In this document: positions 1 through 8,021 of the stretch, one piece after another
Position numbering within the stretch: the stretch's first letter is position 1
Layout: the number at the start of each line of letters is the position of its first letter
NCBI RefSeq assembly: GCF_036173125.1
Contig: NZ_CP108054.1
Coordinates: 4,774,001-4,838,000 of the forward strand
Direction of reading: 5' to 3'
Length of the DNA stretch: 64,000 nt
From: Streptomyces sp. NBC_00286
GTDB taxonomy: Bacteria > Actinomycetota > Actinomycetes > Streptomycetales > Streptomycetaceae
Made by a program: the position numbers and the translations under genes
The notes under the pieces: model-generated
Databases searched by the model: none
What the model saw: only the letters and a program-made list of their open reading frames with translations
What the model was told of the DNA's origin: nothing

Positions 1-30
1 CGAAGCTGAGCACTCCAGTGCGGAAGTGAC

Positions 31-60
31 ATACAGGGAACGGGGGGGAACGGGGGAGGA
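31..60. repeat. phased GGGAAC direct repeats
   Basis: Three G-rich GGGAA(C/G)-type repeats stand about 10 bp apart. The same motif recurs at 9371-9400 and 37091-37110, where it lies about 80-100 bp left of a tRNA-Gly-like attachment core. Direct repeats in helical phase beside an attachment site are what arm-type integrase sites look like. No attachment core is visible near this copy, so the assignment is weak here. Confidence 0.3.
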
Positions 61-77
61 CCGAGCACGGCGGCACC

Positions 78-420
78 GTAAGTGGCTGTGGGGGCTCTGC
101 CTGCACGGTGCTCGTCCTGGTCATCGTCGGGTTCTCGGTCCGGGCTCCGGTGGCTCGCGGTGCGGATGACGAACGTGGTGACCGAGAAGCTCGGCTGGGG
201 TGACGATCCGTTGCCCGCGCCGGAGGACGGGGCGGTACCCGACACCGGCACCTACGTGCCCCGCGCGGAAGCGAAGGGTTCCGCCTGCGACGCTCTCGCC
301 ACCACCCACGTCCCGACTGAAGGACGCGACGGGAAGGTCCGCATCGCCATCGCCGACGGCGTGGCCGTCGGCCTTGCACCCTGCGAATCCCTGACCGGCC
401 ACCCGCCGGCGGCAAGGCGG
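78..420 (+). pseudogene. decayed small membrane-protein gene
   Basis: One frame from about 78 encodes a hydrophobic stretch (VLVLVIVGFSVRAPVA). From about 165 a different frame continues as a plausible soluble tail starting TNVVTEKLGWGDDPLPAP and running to about ADGVAVGLAPCESLTGH. Each half is credible only in its own frame, which suggests a frameshift near 160-170 in a protein with one N-terminal membrane segment. No family is recognised. A sequencing error or a chance open frame cannot be excluded. Confidence 0.25.
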
Positions 421-742
421 CCGAACCGGCTACTCAGGGGTTGTTCCTGCGCTGTGCCGACCTGGGTCGCGTGGTCTGGCGCGGAGCTCCAGACCACACC
501 GCGCGTCTCGGGGCTCCTGCCGACGTGGTCGGTCAGCGGGTGACCATGACACCGTCCAGATGCACTGTGGCGCGGCCGGCCGAGCTACCCGACAGCACCC
601 TCAGCTGGGCCCTGTGGGTGGTGATCTTCGTACCGAGTGTGTCGGCAGCGGCCAGCGACGACTGATGACAACAGCTCAGAACCCAGCTCGCCACAGCTCG
701 GTCGCAAGAGCCGGAAGAACCAGTCAGTAGTCGGCCCGCGTG

Positions 743-976
743 TCACCGGCCTACGGCTCGTGTCCTCCTGTGGAGGGTGATCGCCCGGCCGGCGGCTTGA
801 ACCGCCATGAGCGCAAGCCAGGTTCCCCCCAGGCACGGCCCAAGAAGGCCCCACCAGTCCACTACCGGCCTCGCAAGCACCTCCACGGCCCACCAGACGT
901 CGTAGGCCACGATGCCGGTCAGCACCACAGCCAGGAGAGCCGTCGTCCACCAGCGCTCGGGCCACCCCTTGTCCAC
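743..976 (-). CDS. small membrane protein
   Basis: This 77-residue protein has two predicted membrane segments, about residues 9-30 (TALLAVVLTGIVAYDVWW) and 36-58 (LLGPCLGGTWLALMAVQAA), and a basic C-terminal tail. The GTG start at 976 is chosen because AAGGGGAG lies just upstream and the hydrophobic region begins there; an upstream extension in frame is Cys/Arg-rich noise. It lies 16 bp downstream of another small membrane-protein gene on the same strand, so the two probably form an operon. No family is recognised. Confidence 0.6.
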   Translation of the reverse strand: MDKGWPERWWTTALLAVVLTGIVAYDVWWAVEVLARPVVDWWGLLGPCLGGTWLALMAVQAAGRAITLHRRTRAVGR

Positions 977-992
977 GTTGCTCCCCTTGTGC

Positions 993-1301
993 TCATCGCG
1001 GGACTCGGGCGTCGCTTCTCCCGGCCAGGACAAACAAGAGGCCCGCGAGCACGGAGCATCCGATACTGACAGCGATACCGACCATGACCGTGTCGTACGA
1101 GGCGTTCGAGAGCCGGGGTACGCCGTTGGCCAGCGTGCCCGCGTACAGGGACAGCAGTCCGAAGGCGCGCAGCCGCAAGCCGCCGGTGCGCTCGCGCATC
1201 CACGGCGGAACCCAACCGCGCAGCATCGCTGTCGACAGCGGCAGCAGGAGCACGCTGACGAACCCCAGTGCGATCCAGTGGTACAGCGGGTTGCCATGCA
1301 C
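993..1301 (-). CDS. small membrane protein, first gene of a two-gene operon
   Basis: This 102-residue protein has three likely membrane helices: about residues 8-26 (WIALGFVSVLLLPLSTAML), 45-62 and 72-94 (VGIAVSIGCSVLAGLLFVLA). The Arg-rich loop after helix 1 is probably cytoplasmic. The ATG at 1301 is preceded by GAGGGAG at good spacing. It is followed closely by a second small membrane protein, so the pair may work together. No characterised family is recognised. Confidence 0.65.
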   Translation of the reverse strand: MHGNPLYHWIALGFVSVLLLPLSTAMLRGWVPPWMRERTGGLRLRAFGLLSLYAGTLANGVPRLSNASYDTVMVGIAVSIGCSVLAGLLFVLAGRSDARVPR

Positions 1302-1453
1302 GAGCCCGCTCCCTCTCTTTTGTCCCGTCGCACGGAGTGGCCACCGCGCGACGCCGTGAACGATAGAGCCATACAGTGGCGGTCACCATGCCGGGTCCCG
1401 GCAGCCTTGCACGCCTCTCACCTGCATGGTGACGGCGGGAGGTCCCGCCGTTG

Positions 1454-1493
1454 CGTGCCGGTCGGCGGCGGGTCACCGCCGCCGACCGGCACG
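1454..1493. terminator. long perfect hairpin
   Basis: Arms 1454-1471 and 1476-1493 are exact inverted complements (18 bp) around the four-base loop GTCA. It separates the small-membrane-protein operon from the permease gene upstream. No T-run follows, as is common for Streptomyces hairpin terminators. It could act in either direction. Confidence 0.6.
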
Positions 1494-1785
1494 GCGCTCA
1501 GGGGTTCGGGGTTCAGGTGACAAGCGCGAGTACGGCGGTCAGGTGCCCGCAGAGTCCGAACACCGTGATCGGCCACACGGACGACAGTGTGGACGGCGAG
1601 GCGGCCAGGGGCGGGGAGCATACCGAGATGGGCCGGCGCCGACTGCTGCTCACCCGTGGCCGGGGTCCACGCTCGGGAAAGGCGTCACTGGCGATGTGGC
1701 TCCAGTGGCGATGCAGCCCAGCCGTCCGCGGACATGCCGCGGAAGTACTTGGTGGGCCGCCCTCGTCCCGCATGCTCACGAGTTC
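1494..1785 (-). other. intergenic, possible membrane-protein remnant
   Basis: No convincing gene is present. On the minus strand, about 1513-1620 encodes a hydrophobic C-terminus (VWPITVFGLCGHLTAVLALVT) with no credible start, perhaps the tail of a decayed membrane-protein gene. Confidence 0.25.
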
Positions 1786-1819
1786 CCCTTCGCACCCGGT
1801 CGTCACCGGGCGCGAAGGG
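1786..1819 (-). terminator. hairpin terminator of the APC permease gene
   Basis: A 15-bp stem with one mismatch (arms 1786-1800 and 1805-1819, loop CGTC) begins 8 bp beyond the stop codon of the minus-strand permease gene. Confidence 0.7.
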
Positions 1820-1826
1820 ATCCCGG

Positions 1827-3233
1827 TCAGCGGGCGGCGACGGCGGCGATGAGGCGCTGTTCGGCGTCCTCGCCCGCCGCCACCTTGGGCAGCCGCCACA
1901 TGAAGAGCGCGCCGACCAGCCACCACACGCCGACGATCGCCCACTCCGAAGGCCAGACGAGGGCCGCGGGCATGCCGGGCAGGTAGAGCACGCCGAGCCC
2001 CAGACTGAGCACCAGCGCGGCGACACCGACAGCCGGTCCGGCCGGGGTACGGAACGGGCGCTCCATGCCCGGCTCCCGGCGACGCAGCACGAGGAAGGAC
2101 AGCACGACGACGACGTAGGCGACGACGATGTTGATGCCGCCCGCGTCGACCAGCCAGACCAGCATCGGCCGTCCGAAGAACGGGGCCAGTACCGAGAGGG
2201 CGCCGATGAAGACCACGGCGTTGGCCGGGGTGCGGTATTTCGGGTGCATCGTGCCGAACCAGGCGGGGATCATGCGGGACTCGGCCATGGCGTACAGCAG
2301 TCGGCTGCCGCCGATGAGGAAGGCGTTCCAACTCGTCAGGATGCCCGCGATGCCACCGATGACCAGGACGTTGCCCATGGCCTGGCTGTTCCACAGGGCG
2401 GTCATGGCGTCGGCTGCGGCGAGGTTGGACTCGGTGAGGGCCGAGGCGCTGAGACCGGAGCCCACGGTCAGCATGATCATGACGTACCACGCGGTCGCAC
2501 AGAGCACGGAGATCACCAGAAGCCTGCCCACCTGGCGGTACGGGAGCTTGATCTCGCCGGCCGACTGCGGAATCACGTCGAATCCCACGAAGAGGAACGG
2601 CACGGCGACCAGCACCGTGAAGATGCCGTCCATGCCCCCGCTGACCATCGGCTCCATGTTGGCGGTCGAACCGCCCTTGAGGGCTCCGACGAGCAGCGCG
2701 GCGCCCGCGCAGAGCAGGAACAGCACCGCGATGGTCTGGAACACCGCCGCGGGACGTATGCCGATGTAGTTCACGGCCGTGATCGCGATCGCCGCGATCA
2801 CGCCGACGGCGACCCAGCTCGCGTAGACGTCGTAGTCGGCGATCGTCCACATGTGCCCCACGAGCATGTCGGGGAAGAGGTTGACCATGCTGTGCGGCAG
2901 CGCGACGGCCTCGAACGCGGCGACCGACACATAGCCGAGGACCATGGCCCAGGAAGCCAGGAAGGCACCCCGGCCACCGAGTGCCCGCAGCGCGTAGTGG
3001 TGCTCGCCGCCCGCGTGCGGCATGGCGGAGACCAACTCCGCGTACGTCAGCCCGACGAGCGTGACGACCACGCCGCCGATGGTGATGGCGATGGCCGCGC
3101 CCACCGGCCCCGCGTCGCTGATGAAACCGGAGGTGAGAACGATCCACCCGAAACCGATCATGGCCCCGAAGGCCAGTGCCAGAACGTCTCCTCTGCCGAG
3201 CACTCTGAGGAATCCGCCGTTGTTGTCCGTCAT
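1827..3233 (-). CDS. APC-family amino acid/polyamine permease
   Basis: The 468-residue protein is hydrophobic throughout and fits about 12 membrane helices, the usual size for the APC superfamily. Family hallmarks are the N-terminal LALAFGAMIGFGWIVLTSG segment (the glycine-rich unwound part of helix 1), the acidic YAELVSAMPHAGGEHHYA motif after helix 2, and IPQSAGEIKLPYRQ in the middle. It should move an amino acid, amine or related organic cation across the cytoplasmic membrane by proton or exchange coupling; the substrate cannot be read. ATG 3233 begins MTDNNGGF. It is monocistronic, with its own terminator and a promoter region facing 3550. Confidence 0.85.
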   Translation of the reverse strand: MTDNNGGFLRVLGRGDVLALAFGAMIGFGWIVLTSGFISDAGPVGAAIAITIGGVVVTLVGLTYAELVSAMPHAGGEHHYALRALGGRGAFLASWAMVLGYVSVAAFEAVALPHSMVNLFPDMLVGHMWTIADYDVYASWVAVGVIAAIAITAVNYIGIRPAAVFQTIAVLFLLCAGAALLVGALKGGSTANMEPMVSGGMDGIFTVLVAVPFLFVGFDVIPQSAGEIKLPYRQVGRLLVISVLCATAWYVMIMLTVGSGLSASALTESNLAAADAMTALWNSQAMGNVLVIGGIAGILTSWNAFLIGGSRLLYAMAESRMIPAWFGTMHPKYRTPANAVVFIGALSVLAPFFGRPMLVWLVDAGGINIVVAYVVVVLSFLVLRRREPGMERPFRTPAGPAVGVAALVLSLGLGVLYLPGMPAALVWPSEWAIVGVWWLVGALFMWRLPKVAAGEDAEQRLIAAVAAR

Positions 3234-3549
3234 TCGCCGATCCTGCCTGTCTGGGGGGTTTCTCGCGTCAGGAGAGACAGCAGTGGACCGGACGTCAGGA
3301 CATGAGCACCAGAATCAGGGTGTACAACTTTCACCGTGTATCTATCCAGATCGATGAAATCCCCGGTCAGCCGCTTGACTCCATCAAGCGAGCCACACAC
3401 ATGTAACCCCGGGGACCTGCTTCCGTAACACGCGCGGCACTTGGCGAACCGGGCTTCACGACGTACCCGAATCCGGCAGTGTCGCGGGCCGGAAATCTGC
3501 CGCACGCCGCACAAGCGGGTGCGGCCCGGCTGACGGCACGATTCCGCAC
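3234..3549. promoter_or_regulatory. divergent promoter region
   Basis: This 316-bp gap separates the permease (minus) from the PH-domain protein (plus). A relatively AT-rich stretch around 3325-3360 holds the partly inverted words TGTACA and TGTATC either side of CTTTCACCG, on the permease side, which could be an operator. No gene is seen. Confidence 0.35.
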
Positions 3550-5106
3550 ATGACCGATGGCCGGGAAGTGACCTGCCACTCTCCGCTCCAGAAGCGCGCC
3601 CTGTGGTTCCTCGTCGGACTCGGGGCGGCTGGGGCGACCCTGACCGCGGTACGCATGGTGTTCTGGGGCGGGCTCGTGGACGGATGGGCGTACGTGGGCC
3701 TGTTCGTCGCGCTGGTGAGCATCACGTGCCTGTGGGGGAACTTCGTCCAGGTGCGCGCCGACGCGTACGGGCTGCACTCCCGGGCGCCGCTGCGCCGCCG
3801 GAGCGTGCCGTGGCACGACATCGCCGACCTGCGCGTACACCTGCAGTACGGGCGCCACGGGCAGGAGTTCCGCCGTGTCGGCGTGGTACTGCGCGACGGA
3901 CGCACACGGCGCCTTCTCCTGCCGCTGAGCGGGTCCTCCGAGGACCGACCGGACTTCGACGCGAAACTGGACGCGTTCCGCGCGCTGCACCGCCGTTACG
4001 GAGCCCCGGAGTCGAGGCATGTCCTCGTCATCTCGAAACACACCGCCGGGCGCGGTTCTGCGGTGTCACTGGGCCTGTGCGCGCTGCTGCTCGCGGGCGC
4101 GGGCCTGGCCGCATGGTTCGTGCCGATCGTCGAGTCGGAGAAGCAGGCGTGGGCGTCGGCTGCCCCGTGCACCGCCGAGACGCCCGCCGCGGAACGTGGA
4201 GAGTGCCTGACCAGCCTGCCTGCCGTTATCGCGCGGAAGGAGGCCGGCACAGCGAAGCAGCGCAGCTGGTTGTACTTCGCCGACAGTCGGCCTCTGGAGC
4301 GACTCTCGGTCTCGCAAGAGGGAGCCCAGGGGTTCGAGCCCGGCGATCGCGTCGAACTCACCGTCTGGCGCCACCAGGTGAGAGAGGTCACCGGAGAACA
4401 CCATGTGTGGCGCGAGCACTTCACCGGCGCCGGAGAGGTGGCCGTCGTCGCGGCCGGGTGCGTCCTCGCCGCGGGCTATCCCGGCGCCCAGGCTCTGCTG
4501 CGCCGACGCGGGCGCCGACTGGCCGACGACGAGGTCCTGCCGTCGACGCTTCCGTTCGCGGGCGCGCTCGTCGCCACGGCCCTGTGGCTGCTGCCGCTCT
4601 GCTACCTCAACCCCACGCCCCTGCCCACCTCTCCCGTGGCCCTCATGTGGGCGTCCGCGGGCTCGCTGACCACGCTGGGCCTCTTCACCTGGGCCTGGCG
4701 CGCGACCCGTATCCGTACGCCCCACGAGACCGCAACGCCCAAGGAGTCCCCCGACGAGGAGGTGTTCCTGGCCGCCCGCTTCCTGGAGCCCACCGACTAC
4801 AACCCGCACGGCTTCGGCACCCACATCGTCCTCGGCGGCGGCCCGCCCGCCGTCACACCCCACTCCGGCCCGGGGCGGTTCGCGGCGAAACGGATCCCGG
4901 TGGAGCGGCTCACCGTCAAGGACGTGCGGCGCCTGCGCGACGGCGACGGCGACGGCGACACCGTCCCCAGAAGCTGGCACATCGCCGAACTCGACGACGC
5001 GGGCGAGCCGGTCCGCCTCGCGGCCGCCCCGGCTGACCTGACCCGCGTCATCCGCGCGCTGGACCCTGCGAGAACCCCCGCGAACACCACGAACCCCGAG
5101 CCATGA
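3550..5106 (+). CDS. PH-like-domain membrane protein
   Basis: The protein has 518 residues. Two membrane helices (about 19-36 and 43-60) are followed by a bacterial PH-like segment (about 63-125: VRADAYGLHSRAPLRRRSVP ... RRVGVVLRDGRTRRLLLPL). After that come another helix (about 170-190), a soluble domain with several Cys, three more helices (about 295-395) and a hydrophilic C-terminal domain. It is probably a membrane-anchored protein of unknown role. The ATG gives MTDGREVTCH; no strong ribosome-binding site precedes it, so the start is moderately sure. It stands alone between the permease and the integrated element. Confidence 0.7.
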   Translation: MTDGREVTCHSPLQKRALWFLVGLGAAGATLTAVRMVFWGGLVDGWAYVGLFVALVSITCLWGNFVQVRADAYGLHSRAPLRRRSVPWHDIADLRVHLQYGRHGQEFRRVGVVLRDGRTRRLLLPLSGSSEDRPDFDAKLDAFRALHRRYGAPESRHVLVISKHTAGRGSAVSLGLCALLLAGAGLAAWFVPIVESEKQAWASAAPCTAETPAAERGECLTSLPAVIARKEAGTAKQRSWLYFADSRPLERLSVSQEGAQGFEPGDRVELTVWRHQVREVTGEHHVWREHFTGAGEVAVVAAGCVLAAGYPGAQALLRRRGRRLADDEVLPSTLPFAGALVATALWLLPLCYLNPTPLPTSPVALMWASAGSLTTLGLFTWAWRATRIRTPHETATPKESPDEEVFLAARFLEPTDYNPHGFGTHIVLGGGPPAVTPHSGPGRFAAKRIPVERLTVKDVRRLRDGDGDGDTVPRSWHIAELDDAGEPVRLAAAPADLTRVIRALDPARTPANTTNPEP

Positions 5107-5426
5107 CCGCCTCGGGCCGCCTACGACGGCAACGGCCCAGGGTGCTGGTTCCCAGGAGGATGAACAGGGCTTCAAGGACCGCGTGAGCCGGCACCGTCGA
5201 GGGTCCATGCGCAGTCGCGACGGACACCCCGGGTCAGCCCGAGAGACGACGCGGTCCGGTCGGTGCGAGCACCGTGCGCGCGTATGTCCCGGCTGCCGAC
5301 GGCGCCCGTGCCCACAGCGTGCCCGTAAGAGCGGACAACCACGGTCGACAACAGTGCGATCCGACCAGAACCACCACCGCAAGGATCATGCGTCTGCCCA
5401 GGTCAGAGCCCCAGATCCCGCCCAAG
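5107..5426. other. intergenic region before the attachment site
   Basis: No supported gene. A 63-codon minus-strand frame at 5234-5425 has one hydrophobic stretch (MILAVVVLVGSHCCRPWLSA), but no ribosome-binding site or family was recognised. Confidence 0.4.
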
Positions 5427-5432
5427 CGCCAT

Positions 5433-5541
5433 GGCTTCCCAAGCTGAGAGCGCGAGTTCGATTCTCGTCACCCGCTCCACGATCAAGGCCCAGGTCAGCG
5501 ACCTGGGCCTCTTTGTTGTCCCCGTGGATCACTCGCGGCGT
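5433..5541 (+). repeat. tRNA-Gly(CCC) 3' half, terminator and flank (copy 1)
   Basis: Positions 5434-5480 read as the anticodon arm with CCC, variable region, TpsiC arm (GCGAGTTCGATTCTCG) and acceptor strand CACCCGCTCCA of a tRNA-Gly. There is no 5' half upstream, so it is not a functional tRNA gene. The similarity continues through a terminator hairpin. A copy with about four substitutions and two single-base indels lies at 37192-37300. Such 3' fragments are what tRNA-targeting integrases duplicate on insertion. The 3' end of the integrase gene overlaps it. Confidence 0.8.
5487..5509 (+). terminator. terminator of the tRNA-Gly remnant
   Basis: A perfect 10-bp stem (5487-5496 with 5500-5509) around the loop AGC is followed by the T-rich run TCTTTGTT. 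This is an intrinsic terminator carried along with the tRNA 3' end. Confidence 0.8.
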
Positions 5542-6275
5542 GCCAGATTCGTGCCAGAACGCTGATCGTCCGGCTTGGCCGCCTGTTCTTCTGGCACGAC
5601 CGCAGCTTCCTGGCGTGCCTTGCGTACGGTCGCGTCCAGCCCGGCAGCATCTTCCTGCTGTCGCTCCTCATCGGAGTGTTGATAGATCAGCGCCGCCTTC
5701 TCCGAGGACTGCCCGGCACGGACCATCGTGTCCTTGAGGGTAGCGCCGGAGCGCGTGGACAGGGTGTGTCCGGTGTGCCGGAGGTCGTAGAACCGGAAGC
5801 CCTCAAGCATGCCGACGATCTCACGCGCCTTGCGCCACCGCCGCCCGAACGTGCTGCGCCGGAAGGGAGCGCCCTTCTCACCGACGAAGAGCAGCCCATC
5901 GGGGCCCGGCTCGGCGTAGCTCTCCAGGTGCCAGCGGAGCTCCCGGCGGAGGAACGCGGGAAGAATCACAGACCGAGTTCCTGCCTCAGACTTGGTGTCG
6001 CCCTGGACGCGCCGCCCGTTCATCCGCTCCGGCTCGGCGAGGCGGACCCGGACGCGCAGGTTGTCGAGGTCGACGTCCCGGCGGCGGAGGCCGGCCAGCT
6101 CTTCCGGCCGCATCGGACCGTACGCACCGAGGTAGACCATGAGCCGCCACCGCATCCCTATGGCGTTGGCGAGCGCGTCGACCTGGGCGACGGTGGCGAT
6201 GCGCCGCTCAGACGCCTTCTCTTTACCGGCGCCCTTGATCCGGCACGGATTCCGCGTGATCCACGTTGGCGCCCA
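5529..6275 (-). pseudogene. tyrosine integrase, N-terminus deleted
   Basis: The reading frame enters as WITRNPCRIKGAG, a stretch usual just before the catalytic domain of actinomycete element integrases, and runs to a stop inside the attachment repeat. Catalytic features visible are the first Arg in MRPEELAGL, the DLRHTG motif and the nucleophile Tyr in ALIYQH. The His/Trp position usually read as GHSS is GQSS here. The SAM-like core-binding and arm-binding domains are absent; about 230 residues remain of the usual 380 or so. Upstream sequence is out of frame and belongs to the DUF2637 gene, so a deletion fused the two. It is probably inactive. An internal ATG at 6155 gives a 208-residue open frame. 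Confidence 0.8.
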
Positions 6276-6507
6276 GTGACGCGGTCAGTGCGACGAGGAA
6301 CCAGCACCATCCGGCTGCTTTCGGTCCGCCGGAGCTGAGCCGCCGCCAGGCCGCCACCAACAGCAGGTCGACGGAGACCGGGTAGGCCCACGCCTTCCAG
6401 CCCTGCTGACCGGCGGCGTAGGCCAGGTCGTGCAGGTGGGCGAAGGACAGCGCGGCAGCGATCACCGCCTGGACGAGTACGGCGTCAACGCGGATGGGCA
6501 GCCGCAT
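6223..6507 (-). pseudogene. DUF2637 membrane protein, C-terminus deleted
   Basis: The frame encodes MRLPIRVDAVLVQAVIAAAL and then helices around WKAWAYPVSVDLLLVAAWR and CWFLVALTASLGANV. This is the N-terminal part of the DUF2637 family found on Streptomyces plasmids and integrative elements. Family identity ends near 6270 and a short nonsense tail (DHAESVPDQGRR) follows, read from integrase DNA in another frame. Only 94 residues remain of a family usually over 200. Its ATG overlaps the stop of the preceding gene (TGATG), indicating coupled translation. Confidence 0.7.
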
Positions 6508-6767
6508 CACCGATCCTCGTCCGGCTCCTGGTCGCCGCCGGTCAGGGCGGCGGCGTAGATCTCCAGCGCCTTGACGCAGTCGGTGCAGGCGGCGGCCAGG
6601 TCGCGGGCGAAGGCCAGGTGATCGGCGATGGGAATCCGGTCGAAAACCGAGACGGTCAGGGAGTAGTCCTCTCCGTTGAGAGTGAGGATCGGGGTTCGGC
6701 GAGTGCCGTACTGGCTGAGGTGGACGTTGGTACCGGCGTCCGCGTAGAAGGACATCGAGGCGGTCAC
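6507..6767 (-). CDS. small element-borne hypothetical protein
   Basis: This 86-residue acidic soluble protein begins MTASMSFYADAGTNVHLSQY and has an amphipathic helical half (ADHLAFARDLAAACTDCVKA) with two Cys. The GTG at 6767 follows AGAGGAAA; an in-frame ATG at 6755 is the alternative start. It is the first gene of a coupled pair with the DUF2637 remnant. It resembles small conserved proteins next to DUF2637 genes in actinomycete elements, but I know no function. Confidence 0.65.
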   Translation of the reverse strand: MTASMSFYADAGTNVHLSQYGTRRTPILTLNGEDYSLTVSVFDRIPIADHLAFARDLAAACTDCVKALEIYAAALTGGDQEPDEDR

Positions 6768-7212
6768 GAGGTTTCCTCTCGGTGTTCAGGCATGGCGGAG
6801 TAGGGACTTGGCGCAAGACGGCCGCGCCGGCAGTTGGAGCGGGTGCGCTTACTCGGTGACGGGGCGAGGGGCGGCCACGGGCCCGGACTCCTTCACGGGC
6901 ACGGGCGGGACGTAGGGCCGGAAGGGCATGGCCCCAACGTCGTGCTTTGCCGGGCAGGTCCACAGACTGCCCGACGCGCCGGAAGGTTACGGGGCCATGA
7001 TCACTCGCGCCAAAGCAGCTCCTGGCCAAAGTCGCTTCGCCGACCTATTCGCTACGGGCTCCCGCTCATCCCCCGATTCACCTGCTCAGCCCAACATGCG
7101 CTCCATCCTCGCGGCTCCTACCGTGGAAAAGTCAAGGTCGACGCCGGGGGGGGTACCCGCTTCATCGGGTGGCGCGTGTCGGCCCCGCACGGCACCGGAA
7201 GGCGGACCGGAC
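6768..7212. other. divergent intergenic region in the element
   Basis: This 445-bp gap lies between the minus-strand element genes and the plus-strand CMD gene. It must contain promoters in both directions. Open frames crossing it have no recognisable protein character. Confidence 0.4.
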
Positions 7213-7569
7213 ATGGTCACAAGGTCAGACACCCCCGTTCTCGACACGCTCGCTGCCATGACAGTCGACTCGATCGAGCGCTGCGGCCTGGACGAGAACA
7301 CGCTTATTCTCATCCGCCTTGCCGCGCTCGCGGCCATGGACGCACCGGCAATCTCCTACCTCGCGCATGTCGACCCTGCCATCAGGGCCAACCTGACGGC
7401 CGAGCAACTACAAGACGTTCTCGTTGCCATCGCCCCCGTTGTTGGCACGGCACGCGTCATGTCGGCCGCAACCCACATCACCGAGGCACTCGGCATCACC
7501 ATCGCATTGGCCGAGGCGGAAGCCGAAACAATGGCCGAGGCGGAAGCCCAGAGCCGGAGCAAGTCCTGA
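7213..7569 (+). CDS. carboxymuconolactone-decarboxylase-like (AhpD-type) protein
   Basis: The 118-residue all-helical protein has a CMD-like layout. IERCGLDENTLILIRLAALA matches the first CMD helices, and a second helical half (DVLVAIAPVVGTARVMSAAT) carries the part where AhpD-type enzymes have CxxC. No CxxC is present, so thiol peroxidase chemistry is unlikely. The C-terminus is a Glu/Ala helix with a short repeat (AEAEAETMAEAEAQ). The ATG follows GGAAGGCGGACCGGAC; longer upstream frames lack protein character. It stands alone as cargo, and its partner is unknown. Confidence 0.65.
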   Translation: MVTRSDTPVLDTLAAMTVDSIERCGLDENTLILIRLAALAAMDAPAISYLAHVDPAIRANLTAEQLQDVLVAIAPVVGTARVMSAATHITEALGITIALAEAEAETMAEAEAQSRSKS

Positions 7570-7789
7570 GCGAAGCCCGATGAGGCGTACGGCCCTTCGC
7601 CTCGCGACAGAGGTGAGTGTCTAACTGCGTGACAACGCCGACGGGCAGCGGCGGACAAGCGCGGACGCCTGCGGACCATCGCAACAGGTGAGAGGCACGC
7701 AAGCCCAAGGTCGGACGCCCGCCCAAGTTACTTCGGGACAAAGAAGTCGTGGGCTCAGATCCCGCCACCCCAACAGTTGAAACACCAGG

Positions 7790-7828
7790 ACAGGGGTCTG
7801 ACCCGCATCGCGGGTCAGACCCCTGTCG
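7790..7828. terminator. bidirectional terminator hairpin
   Basis: A perfect 18-bp stem (7790-7807 with 7811-7828) around the loop ATC stands between the convergent CMD gene and the 50-residue membrane-protein gene. Confidence 0.75.
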
Positions 7829-7868
7829 GCCTCGCGCCAGCCTACAAGCGGCCTACAGCCAACCGCTG

Positions 7869-8021
7869 TCAGTCAGGACCCGCCCCGTAGAGCGTCAGCA
7901 TCAGTGCCACAACGGCAACGCCGACCAAGAGCGCAGCGCCTAGCCGTTCGTCGCGCCGAGATTCACGCACAACGAAGCAGCCGACCAGGGCGATCAGGGC
8001 GAGAGTCAATGCGTCAGGCAT
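7869..8021 (-). CDS. 50-residue membrane microprotein
   Basis: The frame encodes MPDALTLALIALVGCFVV, a short basic/acidic loop (RESRRDERLG), then AALLVGVAVVALMLTLYG and GAGPD. This is a hairpin of two membrane helices. The start ATG follows directly after the TGA of the 380-residue gene, and GGGAGG lies 5 bp before it inside that gene, so translation is likely coupled. The gene is followed by a strong terminator. It may serve the upstream protein or act as a small membrane effector; function unknown. Confidence 0.65.
   Translation of the reverse strand: MPDALTLALIALVGCFVVRESRRDERLGAALLVGVAVVALMLTLYGAGPD

Noticed and set aside
1513..3147. Long open frame on the minus strand through the permease gene
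   Set aside because: Arg/His/Gly-rich with no domain; a frame shadow of the permease, a common effect of high GC.
5234..5425. 63-codon minus-strand frame with a hydrophobic stretch
   Set aside because: No ribosome-binding site, poor second half and no recognisable family; kept only as an intergenic note.
5431..5480. Possible tRNA gene
   Set aside because: Only the anticodon arm, TpsiC arm and acceptor 3' strand are present; no 5' half upstream can pair with it.
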